Source of the DNA: Cladorrhinum sp. PSN259
Lineage: Eukaryota; Ascomycota; Sordariomycetes; Sordariales; Podosporaceae
Reading direction: 5' to 3'
NCBI GenBank assembly: GCA_033725935.1
Contig: MU867102.1
Location: 62,001 to 126,000, forward strand
DNA length: 64,000 bases
Made by a program: the position numbers and the translations under genes. Below are positions 12,893 to 22,824 of this stretch, piece by piece. Each line of letters opens with the position of its first letter. Position 1 is the stretch's first letter. The notes beneath the pieces are model-generated. The model was not told where the DNA came from and made no database searches. It saw only the letters and a list, made by a program, of their open reading frames with translations.

Positions 12893-14275
12893 CTATCTAT
12901 TGTTGAGCAGTCCAGTTGGGTCCAGAAATTCTGTCAGACGAGGCACTACAGGCGCTCCCTGTCCAACTTCATTCTGTTCAACTTGAACGGCGTCAGCCCA
13001 CCGTCCGATAGCTGCAAGGTGCCAACCACTGGCGCATTGTGAGACGGCCTCATAGAAGTCGGTCTTGAGGGAGTTTTCCTCGGCTTCTTCTGCCCACCGC
13101 GGCCAAAGCTTCAACTTTGCGGTATAAATCTTGCGAAGTTGTGTTTGGTCGTACTCCATCATATTGAGCCAGTACAACTCGCACTTCCCTTGATTGTCCA
13201 GCGCATCTTCGTCCTCCTCTGCAGCCTTCTTCTCACTTTCTGTCTCATCGCCATACTCGTCTCTGTCGGGCTCTTCTTCCCTGTTGGGCCCATACAAAAA
13301 CGTGGGAGTGCCTGCCGCCACCCAGAGCGGCTTGACTGAAACACACTCCCAGTCAAGGACGGCAGTGATCTTGGCATCTTGGTCGATTAGAATGTTGGTC
13401 AAAGAGAGGTCATCGTGCCAAAGAACTGTGCGCTCAGCTGGGACGACCAGGCGGGGAAAGATGGTTGGAAGGAGAGACTCCAGCTTGGTGGCAAGCGCCA
13501 AGCACTTCTGAGCGTCGGCTTTCTCATCTTCATCATCCTCGTCGGGGGTCTCTAGCGCATCGATCCTTTTGACAATGTCGGTTTGCTCGTTGCGAATCAA
13601 GGCGAGATATGCCGCCAGCCAGTCATGGCTAGACTGGTACGGACCGCGAGGGATGTCGTAGTTGAAGTTGTCGCCCCAGAAGAAGGGCATCGCCACGATA
13701 CGGCCCGGTTTGACGTCGGTGGCACTCGCATTGTCAGCGCAAATTGTGCCGATGGATCGAAACTTTGCCGTGTCATAGCTCTGTCGAAAGAGCTGGGTTT
13801 GAAAATCGGCAACCTGTTCAACGAACCACGTCTTCTCACACCACGACATGGTCCGCCATCGCTTGTAGGCGGGCTCGCCCTTCATCAGCTCCATCAGCAT
13901 CCACTCAAATTCGATCTCGCTGTCTTGGGAGTCGTCGAACGCGATGACTCTGGGTACTGGCACATTGGTGAAGCGGCGGATCCAGCGCAGGGTGGCGACC
14001 TCGCTCCGAGTCTTGTGTTTGGGGTCAACGGGCAGCGAGACGCGCAGCAGCGATTTGCCAGACGACGTGTTGATGAGATACAGCTTGTTGAAGCCGCCCG
14101 CGGCGTAGAAGGTGACGGCACAAGGGTCGCTGGGTTCGATGGCCAATACACGTCGACAGACTGCCCCGATGTCTCCGATTTCGGGGTTTCGCGCCCAACG
14201 CGGCGTCAGGTCAAGTCCGCCGTCGACCCACACGAGGCCGTCGCGGGGATTGGGTGGATGGACTGCATCTGTCAT
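12893..14275 (-). CDS. aminoglycoside phosphotransferase-fold (APH family) protein
   Basis: Intronless, 460 residues. The protein-kinase-like APH fold is shown by the catalytic loop HDDLSLTNIL (HxDxxxxN pattern) followed by a metal-binding segment VLDWE, and by an N-terminal lobe with FNKLYLI and VATLRWI strands. Fungal members are numerous and mostly uncharacterised; antibiotic resistance should not be assumed, and the substrate is unknown. An acidic Asp/Glu insert lies around residues 235-245 and another after the catalytic region (EEEPDRDEYGDETESE). No signal peptide or membrane segment is seen, so it is likely cytosolic. It stands alone, not in an evident cluster. Confidence 0.88.
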   Translation of the reverse strand: MTDAVHPPNPRDGLVWVDGGLDLTPRWARNPEIGDIGAVCRRVLAIEPSDPCAVTFYAAGGFNKLYLINTSSGKSLLRVSLPVDPKHKTRSEVATLRWIRRFTNVPVPRVIAFDDSQDSEIEFEWMLMELMKGEPAYKRWRTMSWCEKTWFVEQVADFQTQLFRQSYDTAKFRSIGTICADNASATDVKPGRIVAMPFFWGDNFNYDIPRGPYQSSHDWLAAYLALIRNEQTDIVKRIDALETPDEDDEDEKADAQKCLALATKLESLLPTIFPRLVVPAERTVLWHDDLSLTNILIDQDAKITAVLDWECVSVKPLWVAAGTPTFLYGPNREEEPDRDEYGDETESEKKAAEEDEDALDNQGKCELYWLNMMEYDQTQLRKIYTAKLKLWPRWAEEAEENSLKTDFYEAVSQCASGWHLAAIGRWADAVQVEQNEVGQGAPVVPRLTEFLDPTGLLNNR

Positions 14276-15819
14276 TGTGGAGGTGATGAGAATGTCGCGG
14301 AAAAGCAGGGAACTGTGAATTGGGAATTGGCGATTGAGAGTTTTGGGAAAGGCCGGATTGGTATTTGCATGGTTGGTTGGGAAGCTCGTATGGAGAGGAC
14401 GCTACGAAATATTGCTCTCTTCAGGTGGAGATATGCGTAATAATATGTAGCGATCCATCGTGTTGGGACCAACATGGGTGTAATGAGCGTTGGCTACATG
14501 TCCGCGGGCTATGGAGCATTGCGAAACGCTATACAGTGTGACGGGCGGATTTGCAAGTGGGGGACTGGGTTGGAAATGATGCCGAATCACCGGCCAAGAC
14601 GAAGTTGAAGATCTGGTAGACTTTATCCAAGACGTCCCAGCGCGAATCCTCTACTCCGATGTTGACCTTTGGCTGGATATGCAAGGCATAAGTCATAGGG
14701 CTGCCTTATCTGGCTTGTTCTTTTTTATTATTTCACCGTAATATTGTACCTACTTCAAAGAGTCATCGTGGAATCTGTCAAGAAGCTAGAAAATATCAGG
14801 TTCCCACATTGGCCGCTTTTTCCCGTCGACTTCTTTCTCGATCATCTGCGCATTAGTCCCCCGGACCAGGTCAAAGCCTTTATGATAACAGTCATCTGTA
14901 GATAGTTATGGAGCCGAGTCGGACGTCTGGAGAGCTACCATGCTGGAGGAAGTGATGAATACCCAGGTGAGATGCTTACAGTAGCTATCATGTTCGAGAC
15001 GGATGTCCTCCTCAGACTTAAACGCCTTCTCATCGATATTGAAAGTTTGCTTGGGAGAATTTTAGATACTTGACTCGGAGGCGGAGAGTTCAGCTTCCCT
15101 GATGATTACCTAGGTTTATTTCCGCTCTTACTTCCAGGTGCCAATCAAGTGTAACTCCGAGCGATCACTCATCAGCAACTCGAACGTTCCGCTGACGCGC
15201 TTCCTTTTAGAAAACCCATTTCTTATTTGGAATGATATTGATACAACGACGAGTTTCCAGAACGGCCATAAATACAGGAGAACTCCAGTAACTGCCATCT
15301 GGACGGAGTCGGGGTGTATCCTCTTTCCTGGCATTGCAAGCGACTTGCTCCCCTAGTGAAACTTTGTGAGACTTGGTAAGTCTACGTAGACAGAAAGCGA
15401 CTGCGGCCTGGAAGTGCTGCCGCCCAACAAGTTCCTCAAGGTTGCGGGTAGCTGGGGAAAGTCCTGTTATGTCCAGAGCTATCTTGTATCTATTCACTCA
15501 CTTTTTTTGGCCGGCTGGATTTGATGCGCTGACAAGTTCGAGAGCACATGGCTGAAAGGTTAAGGATGAAGCGATAATCCATGAAAGTTCAAGCAAGAGC
15601 ATTGATTGTGACGTAGGCGATGGTAATGGTTACATATTCAACAAGTCAGTGCGTTAGAAGATTTGCGAGAAGCGCCTCCTCTTCATCTCGTAAAATATAT
15701 ATATATAAAAGTCAGGGCATTCCACCCTCTTCTTCATTCCTTTTCAGCTCTACCATCATCACCTTTACTTCAACCCAGCATCCACACCATCCGAGTCATC
15801 TTACAATCCAACTTTCAAG
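14276..15819. other. intergenic, no gene seen
   Basis: Upstream region of the APH-like gene (minus) and of the secreted protein gene (plus). The open frames here are short and overlapping. A clear TATA element lies at its right end (see separate entry). Confidence 0.4.
15693..15710 (+). promoter_or_regulatory. TATA element of the secreted protein gene
   Basis: An extended alternating TA tract ending TATAAAA lies about 110 nt upstream of the ATG at 15820. It is followed by a CT-rich leader, a typical strong fungal core promoter layout. Confidence 0.6.
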
Positions 15820-16460
15820 ATGAAGACTTCATTTTTCGCTCTAGTAGCCTCCCTAGTCTCTGTCCAGCAAGCCCTCGCTCTTCCAACCGAGTCTACTGCT
15901 GCCACTATCAAGGGCCGCTCCGTCCTCCCCCCAGGGTCCAAAGAGGGCTACTACACCGGTTCCCTCAACGCCCGCGGCACCACCACCTGGCATTACCACG
16001 GACCCCGGAATACCACTGCCACCCCCGCCCGCAGCGTCTCGTCTGTGTCGGATGGCAGTGCCATCGACAAGAGGGCCAACTTTGCCACGTGCGAAAACCG
16101 CCTAGTCAACGTTAACGACCGTGATAGCGCCATAGCTATGCTGGCTAACAATTGTGGCAATGGATTGGAGTTCGATGCGAAGAGCATCGCGTTTGGTACG
16201 AGTCCCCTTTCCCTGCATGGGGCACAGAAAGAAAGACTGAAAACTGACCGTGACGGTGGATTGGGAACGGCAAATCAGTCGTCGGCAGCGTTGTCGCTTA
16301 CGGCTGCAACTACGGCAACGGACAGATTTGCCATCGAGACGACATTGAAACATTTATGCTTAGCGTCAAAGCCCAATGCGGCAATAGGGCGGGATGGTGG
16401 ACTGAGGAAGACTGGAAGGCTTCATACGGGTATACGGCTGGGGGAACTGGGTTCTGCTGA
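15820..16460 (+). CDS. small secreted six-cysteine protein, unknown function
   Basis: Two exons, 15820-16195 and 16279-16460, joined over an 83-nt GTACGA...TCAG intron; 185 residues. Reading without the splice gives a nonsense tail, whereas the spliced frame ends cleanly in Gly-Phe-Cys-stop. A signal peptide (about residues 1-20, ending in LALP) is followed by a propeptide-like stretch up to a KR site (near residue 87), then a compact C-terminal domain with six cysteines, enough for three disulphides. The domain is rich in Gly, Tyr and Trp (AGWW, DWKASYGY). Such domains are common among fungal effectors and killer-like proteins, but I recognise no family and claim no toxicity. A strong TATA box precedes it. 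Confidence 0.75.
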
Positions 16461-17598
16461 TGAGTAGCATGGCGAAAGCATCAGATGAGGTATGGGCCAT
16501 GTTCCAGTTGGCGTCCACATACACAAGTAAGGGGAACATCCGTCTAGTCGCATAGCAAACCTTTTTCGTTCTTTATGACTAGTTGAGGTTCCAGCAACCT
16601 TTTCGAGTCAATGCTTGGCTATAAACTGAATCCGACTATATTACACTCTTTGTTTTTGTCAGTCTTTGTCACCAATGATCCAACTGTGCCTCATACTTTT
16701 GTATCCTTACAAGATTGACAATCACATCAAAGGGCGACTGATAAACCCGACGATATCTTTAGAGTCACAACCGCAGTCCCCTTATCCCGACCCAATACTA
16801 CCTGCGAGCAGAATAAAGTCGCAATCAATTAGGCAGTTGAAAGACCAACCGAATCTCTGGGAATCACATTGGCAAGGTATCATTGAGAAGGTCAATATCC
16901 TGCCGCGATTCCCAGTTCTAGACCACGGCAGTCGTCTTATAAGCTAGTCATGTTTCAAAAGGCGATTGCTGATGGAGGGCTGCGCCTCGAGCACAAAAAA
17001 AGATAAATCATTCCGGATTGTCATTGGACCTATCAAAGGCCTGTTTTCCCCTCTCTTCGCTTCCCCGGCCACACTCCAATGTCACACAAGCACGTTAGCA
17101 GTGTAGCATCAACGAACCGGAAGACAGGACGTGCAGAAAGCTGAACGAATCCTTTCTTCTTTGCCGTATACTTGCCGGGACCACACCTCGCTGTGACGCT
17201 GTTCAATGCTACCCTCACCACCGTGACGGTTAAACATAGTATCTTCTCCCCCGCTCAACAAGCTCAACGCACTTAAGAGTTACCATGCTGTGCCACAGAC
17301 TACGGCATAATTATACCTGCCAAGTTCAGCTGGCAGGGAAGCAAGTATATCATGATATCTATGATGCATGGACTTGCTGGCGCAAATGAGGGGTTGTGAT
17401 ACAAGGTTGGGATTGTGCATGGATAAATAACATGAAGGGACGGGATTGGAGGGTGTAGGTAGGTATAGAAGGGTTGTTAGGTATTTATCCATGTATCTGC
17501 TCGTGCGCCCCGAGTCTGACGAAGCATCTAGACCACCAGTGCTCTCAACAGTCGTCTTTCTTCACTTGAGTGCAGAACTCTGATCACATCTACCCATC
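16461..17598. other. intergenic, no gene seen
   Basis: 3' flank of the six-cysteine protein gene and upstream region of the membrane protein gene at 17599. No supported coding region. Confidence 0.4.
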
Positions 17599-19446
17599 AT
17601 GGGAGCAACATCGGCCTCCCTCCTGGCATGGACACCATGGGTGGACGTGCTCACCATCCTCACCATCGTTCTCTGCGCCACCGCCTCGGCCATTGTTGTC
17701 TGCGTCGCCAATGACAAAGAAGTAGACACCTGGCGGATCAAACCCGCCGTCTGGCTCGCCATCTTGTCGGCCATGTCCAACATTGCCTTCAGCTCCGCCC
17801 TTGCAACGGGCATCGCCGTGCGCTTCTGGCTCCAAGCATCCAAGGGAACCACCCTCTCGCAGCTCCACTACATCTGGGACCACGGTAGAGGTCTGGGGTT
17901 CCTCCCAGCTATCAGGGCAGGCTCCGAAGCGCGAAGAGTCACCTTGATCTCGGTCCTCGCATACCTCCTCCAATTCACAGGCAGCCCCTTGCTCCAGCGA
18001 TCGACCTACCAAGAAACACATGACAAGGCAATGCAAGTACCAATGTACTTTGACCTCGCCAACCGCATCCCGGACGGCTGGTTCGGCAGCTGGACCGAGC
18101 GAGCCACCGTATTCGGACACCGTCGCGCGATCTCCGTAGCTTCTCAATGGTTCCGAAACGACACGATCCCCGTCCCCGACACAGAAGGCTACTCCTGCCC
18201 GCTGGGCTCCTGCTCCGGAGTCGTCCGCGGGGCGGGGCTGGCATACAACTGCTCGACCGCCACTTCCGCCCTGGACATGTCATCCAACAATCGAGGGGCC
18301 GTCCTCCCCGTCTTTCTCGTGCAAGCGGCAATGTCCAACACGGCACCCTCGTTGAACCTGACAACCTGGTACGTTTCATCCCTCGAAGGAGACTGCCAGG
18401 CCACCCTCACGACAACAATTTGCAACATCTCGGCGGCCGTGGTCGAGTACCCGATAACGATAACCAACAACACGGCTGTGCTGCGCCTCAACGACCTGGG
18501 CTCCATGAACATAATCTCGGCAAACGACAACAACTCCCTGGCAGCCTTCTCGACGGGGGACAAGCCAAAGATCGACGGCGTCACCGGCGGAGGCCGTCTC
18601 GAAGGAGCAGGCGTCGGGCCCATGGGAGGCCTCATGGATTTCATGTCGGATTACCTCCAAGAAAACGCCACGGCGAGGTGGACTACGGCCGTCACCCGTT
18701 GGCTCTTCTCCGGTCCGGGGCCTGGACCGCTGGGAGATGTCTTTTTCAAAGCCGAACCGTGGGATTCGACCACGAATCACAGTCTGATTACCTGCGGTCT
18801 CATATGGGAGGACCCGACCAACTACGTGCTTACCAGCTTGCACGAGTACATGTTTAGGGTTGCGCACAAGGTGGGTGAGGGACTGGAGAGGCAGAGCTTT
18901 GTTGCCGAGAGAAAAGTTAGCGTTTTGGTTTTCAAGAGCGACAAGAACTTCCTCGGAGGGGCGATGGGTGTTGCTTTTGCGGCTTTGCTGTTGGTTAGCA
19001 GTTTGAGCTGGGGGTGGTGGAGGTTGGGAAGGACGGTGGGACTGAGTCCGCTGGAGACGGGCAAGTTGTTTGGAGTTGGGGAAGGGGGTTTGTACACGGC
19101 TAACGGCTTGGGGTTGGATGATAGCATGGATAAGATCTTGGGGAGCGTGGGTGGTGTTGGGGTCAAGGTTCCTGTTGGTGATCAAGCAGGCCAAGGTCAC
19201 GATGAGATGGCAGTGGCACAAAAGAATGTGTCAAACATCCAGGTGCAACAAGTTGGACAAGATGGATTTGGGGGTGAGGGATATGGGTATGGGCAAGCCG
19301 GTTACGGGGTGGGACAAGGTTACGGTCATGACGGCAATGCTACTGCGAGGGTTGATACTGACATGACTTATGGGATACGAGTTGGCGATTTGTCTACCAG
19401 GACAACAGCACAAGGGAGCATGAACAGCCAGGAGGGATGGCGATAA
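17599..19446 (+). CDS. multipass membrane protein, DUF3176-like
   Basis: Intronless, 615 residues. Hydrophobic segments occur near residues 14-38 and 52-78, and around 115-135 (LISVLAYLLQF). A long middle region with several N-glycosylation sites and paired cysteines (YSCPLGSCSG, TTICNIS) then leads to a last membrane segment near 455-475 (GVAFAALLLVSSLSWGWW). The cytosolic tail is Gly/Tyr/Gln-rich with GYGYGQAGYGVGQGYG repeats. This topology and the WDHGRGLG...LQFTGSPLLQ block are like the large fungal DUF3176 membrane family, whose function is unknown. The tail repeats suggest low-complexity interaction. The family match is tentative; membrane localisation is secure. It is unrelated in position to the two membrane paralogues at 40.9-46.2 kb but similar in general plan. 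Confidence 0.8.
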   Translation: MGATSASLLAWTPWVDVLTILTIVLCATASAIVVCVANDKEVDTWRIKPAVWLAILSAMSNIAFSSALATGIAVRFWLQASKGTTLSQLHYIWDHGRGLGFLPAIRAGSEARRVTLISVLAYLLQFTGSPLLQRSTYQETHDKAMQVPMYFDLANRIPDGWFGSWTERATVFGHRRAISVASQWFRNDTIPVPDTEGYSCPLGSCSGVVRGAGLAYNCSTATSALDMSSNNRGAVLPVFLVQAAMSNTAPSLNLTTWYVSSLEGDCQATLTTTICNISAAVVEYPITITNNTAVLRLNDLGSMNIISANDNNSLAAFSTGDKPKIDGVTGGGRLEGAGVGPMGGLMDFMSDYLQENATARWTTAVTRWLFSGPGPGPLGDVFFKAEPWDSTTNHSLITCGLIWEDPTNYVLTSLHEYMFRVAHKVGEGLERQSFVAERKVSVLVFKSDKNFLGGAMGVAFAALLLVSSLSWGWWRLGRTVGLSPLETGKLFGVGEGGLYTANGLGLDDSMDKILGSVGGVGVKVPVGDQAGQGHDEMAVAQKNVSNIQVQQVGQDGFGGEGYGYGQAGYGVGQGYGHDGNATARVDTDMTYGIRVGDLSTRTTAQGSMNSQEGWR

Positions 19447-19830
19447 CCAGACATTCAAGTATGTAACTCTTTAGCGTCTGATAGATTGAAGCTATAGGAG
19501 AGTAAAGTGAAGAATAAATTATTTCAAAATCAAGGTTCATCCAAGATCAAAAGCTCAAAGAAAACTTTTATCCCAGCTTCATGTTTCCTTTGGAAGGGAC
19601 TATTGGATGCTTCTATTTGACCTATTCTTGCCATGTTTGGTCAATGAAACAATAAGTGGGTCCCTTCCCCATTTGTCAATTACAGTGGTTGACGTCACGC
19701 CAATTCAGCCGTCCCAGGCGATCAAACCCCACTATAACTTCCTTCTTTCTTCCAATTCCCAACCTAAACATCATCAACGCTCTCCATCATATCATCGCCA
19801 ACAAAAGAAACCAAAAAATAGACATCGAAA
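19447..19830. promoter_or_regulatory. intergenic upstream of the hemerythrin-like gene
   Basis: 384 nt with a CT-rich leader and an A-rich stretch just before the ATG at 19831. No other element recognised. Confidence 0.35.
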
Positions 19831-20422
19831 ATGCCCCGTCTTTCAGAAGCAGTTAAACGCGACCAAGCGCGCATCATAGACGCCTACCACGGTCTCATGG
19901 CTACTGAACCCGACGACCGCGAGCCACAGGCATTTGTGTGGGCACTATCGCGTTACCTGATTGTCGAGAACCTCGCGCTACTTCCCGCCCTGGAGTATCA
20001 CCTGGACAGCAACGGCGAGAGACAGCGGAGAATGTCTGATGATTATGATTCTGTAAACCTTTGCCACCATTCCTCTCACAAAACAAACGCACCATCCTGA
20101 CTGACAAAAACAGATCCACACCAAACTCCGTCACATGGTCAAGTACGATCCCTCAGAAGAGAGCTTTGTGTCAGCTTTGAGAGCTATATGGGTCGATTTG
20201 GAGCCCCACATTCGCGAGGAGAACCACGGCTATCTCGATGAGCTGGAGAACAGGATGGGACCGGAGGACGCGGAGGCGCTAGGGAAAAAGTACGAGACTC
20301 TGAGGGACATGCTGCAGAAGCCGTACGGGAAGGATGGGGTTCCGGACGAGGAGATATTGAGGGATGTGCTCGACACGACGAAACAAGAATTGATGGAGAG
20401 GATGGGGATAGCTGGAGTGTAG
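19831..20422 (+). CDS. hemerythrin/HHE-domain protein
   Basis: Two exons, 19831-20052 and 20114-20422, joined over a 61-nt GTAAAC...ACAG intron in phase 0; 176 residues. The protein is almost wholly helical and carries the His/Glu pattern of an HHE cation-binding bundle: VENLALLPALEYH, an HTKLRHM segment directly after the splice, and PHIREENHGYLDELE. Fungal HHE proteins bind a non-haem di-iron or other metal centre and are often cytosolic; the substrate or ligand here is unknown. It ends in a short helical tail with no membrane anchor. The intron is supported because the HTKLRHM segment completes the usual H-x3-H spacing. Confidence 0.85.
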
Positions 20423-21284
20423 ATCTTCCCACTACTCTCCATTGACAAAAGAAGGCTTTCCACTCAACCCGCGTTTTATCCGTATGGTCATCAAACTACC
20501 GCAAGTTTTCCATGGCACCTTTCTGTCCAACCTTTTACATTCCTTTATCCGCCAACGTAGCCAGAGTAGCAAAAATCCCAGCCAACGTCGTCAGTCTGCC
20601 CGGTCCCCAAGGACAATCATCCAAAATACATGAAGCTTAGATGAAAAACCCATTAGAAAGAGAAAAAAGGAAGCGAACACCAAAGACAATGCAGGTCAAA
20701 GACCGAGAGAAGGAAAGGGGGGAGAAATACTGAGCTGGAGAAGTGGATTCCAGTTCCCGGAACTCAACAGTTCAAGACCTACTGGATGGAAGGCTTCGGG
20801 CTCAACACCACAAAATGATCGTCAGGTCAGCACCATTGATTTTGACCGCCTTGCTCTCAGTCAGCAATAAAAGCTTGGCTCAGCCCCGAAATCTCTCCAC
20901 TGAGACAAATCTCATCGGTGGAACCCACACGACATCCGAATGAGGAGTGGTACAGCGAAGCTTTGACCCGTAACGGGGGCAAAAGCAGTCCCCATGATGT
21001 CTTTCTCAGCTGTTGCCTGATGCAACATTGATTAGTATTTTGCATTCGCTAGACAAAATTTCTTTGCTATTGTGGGTATACGAGCTTCCCAAACCTTTGC
21101 TTACCTCCCCTGCTACCTCACCATACATGTAATCTCACGTGGATTTCAGGGGTTAGAAAGAGCCCCTTAATTATATAAAGAGTCTTTTATTTCATCAAGA
21201 TTTCTGTCGTTCTTTCCCTCGGCACTGCAATTACAGCCTTCAAGTTCTCCCTTCTTTTGCAAGTCCTATTTCAAACATTGCACA
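20423..21284. other. intergenic, no gene seen
   Basis: Contains the 3' flank of the HHE gene and the promoter of the WSC protein gene. No supported coding region. Confidence 0.4.
21170..21180 (+). promoter_or_regulatory. TATA element of the WSC protein gene
   Basis: TTATATAAAG lies about 105 nt before the ATG at 21285, followed by a CT-rich leader. Confidence 0.55.
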
Positions 21285-22824
21285 ATGGCAGTGGGACGGC
21301 TACCTCTTCTCATGAGCCTGCTGGCTTCTGGAGCCCTGGGACATCACGCCCTATTCGCTCCTGGGATGTACTGCCGCGTAAGTTGTAGCCCGTCAAAAAG
21401 TAATTACCCGGGCCATCCTGCACAAGTATTGACACTGCGCAATATAGGGCGGCAACAATCCGGCCATCGATGACCAAGATACCAACCTCGTCGTCAACCC
21501 TCTCTACGACCTGCCTCTTGAGCAGTGGTGGATGCAAGCCGACAGGGGATGCAATGCAGTCCCTCCGCAGAACGGAGACTCCATGGCCCTCCCGGCCGGG
21601 GGAACCTTTACGGGTGAATTGGCCATCAACCGAGCCTTCACCACCCTGTCCTTCGGCGGATCTCGAACTACCCAGTGGACAGACGGGTTGAATCGTGCTG
21701 AGCCCTGGGTCGGTCCCAGCACGGGAGAGGGGTGTCTTGGATCCGAGACAAACCCGGCCGGGCCCGGAGGCGCTTTGCACACCCAGGACGAATCCAGGGC
21801 CCAGGGAACCGCTCTGGCCATCTCTTACAACTCGGACATCACCAACGTGACCATGGAGAACCTAGTCGTCATCTCTGTTGCGCCCAACACCCCCTGGAAG
21901 AGAATCGTCAACTATCCCATCCCCGCCGACCTCCCCCCTTGCCCGCCAGGTGGATGCTACTGTGCCTGGCTCTGGGTCCCGGACGGCTGCGGACAGCCAA
22001 ACATGTACATGCAAAACTTCAAGTGCCACGTCACGGGCTCGACCTCGACCAAACGCCTCGGCAAGGCCAAAGTCCCCGTCTACTGCGCCGGCAACCCCTC
22101 GGCCTGCGTCAAGGGGCCCAAGCAGATGATCGCCTGGCACCAGAGGACGGGCAACAATGTCGTAACCCCCAACGACGTCACCCCTCCCTACAACGAGAAG
22201 ATGGGATTCTTACCCGGTGCCCAGAATGACATCTTTGAGACTACTGCCGGAAGTTACCTCGGCTGTTACACAGACAGCACGCCCCGCGTTCTGCCACAGC
22301 AGGTGTCCGTTTCCGGCGGGCTGACGATCGACAAGTGCAAGACCGCGTGCGCAGCTCAGGGCCACAGCCTGGCCGGCGTGGAATTTGGGAACGAATGCTA
22401 CTGCGGTTCCACCGCGCCCTCAAACACAATCAAGGCCCCCGAGGGGGACTGTTCGATACCCTGCGAGGGGGACTCGTCCCAGATCTGCGGAAACGCCTGG
22501 CGGGTCGGCGTGTACCAGACCGGATCGGAGTGGAAGGCACTTGGATGCCACTGGGACGCGGTGAGTCCGAGGCTCCTGCCCTTTGAGGTTACCAGTCAGA
22601 TCAGCGGGGGGATGACTGTGTCCAAGTGTTTGAGCAGCTGCAAGAATGGCGGGTACGTGCTTGCCGGCGTTGAGTTTGGGAGCCAGTGTTTCTGCGGGAA
22701 TGCCTTTGCGGCTGGGGGTGGTGGTCAGGCGGGGAGTGAGGATCAGTGTGATGCGGTTTGTGCTGGAGATGCGCAGGGGATTTGCGGTGGCGGCAACAGG
22801 ATTAATGTTTTTAGTAGAGTGTAA
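21285..22824 (+). CDS. secreted protein with histidine-first N-terminal domain and two WSC domains
   Basis: Two exons, 21285-21377 and 21448-22824, joined over a 70-nt GTAAGT...TATAG intron in phase 0; 489 residues. The signal peptide ends ASGALG, so the mature protein would begin His20-His21 (HHALFAPGMYC). The N-terminal domain (about 20-320) has many cysteines and further histidines in ALHTQDE and IAWHQR. Two WSC carbohydrate-binding domains follow (about residues 325-415 and 420-489), each with the CYxD/CHxD start, the AGVEFGxxCxCG core and a final IC-G motif. A first-residue His is the hallmark of copper histidine-brace enzymes (LPMOs), but the fold here is not one I can assign. It is likely extracellular or wall-bound, acting on or attached to polysaccharide. 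Confidence 0.87.
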
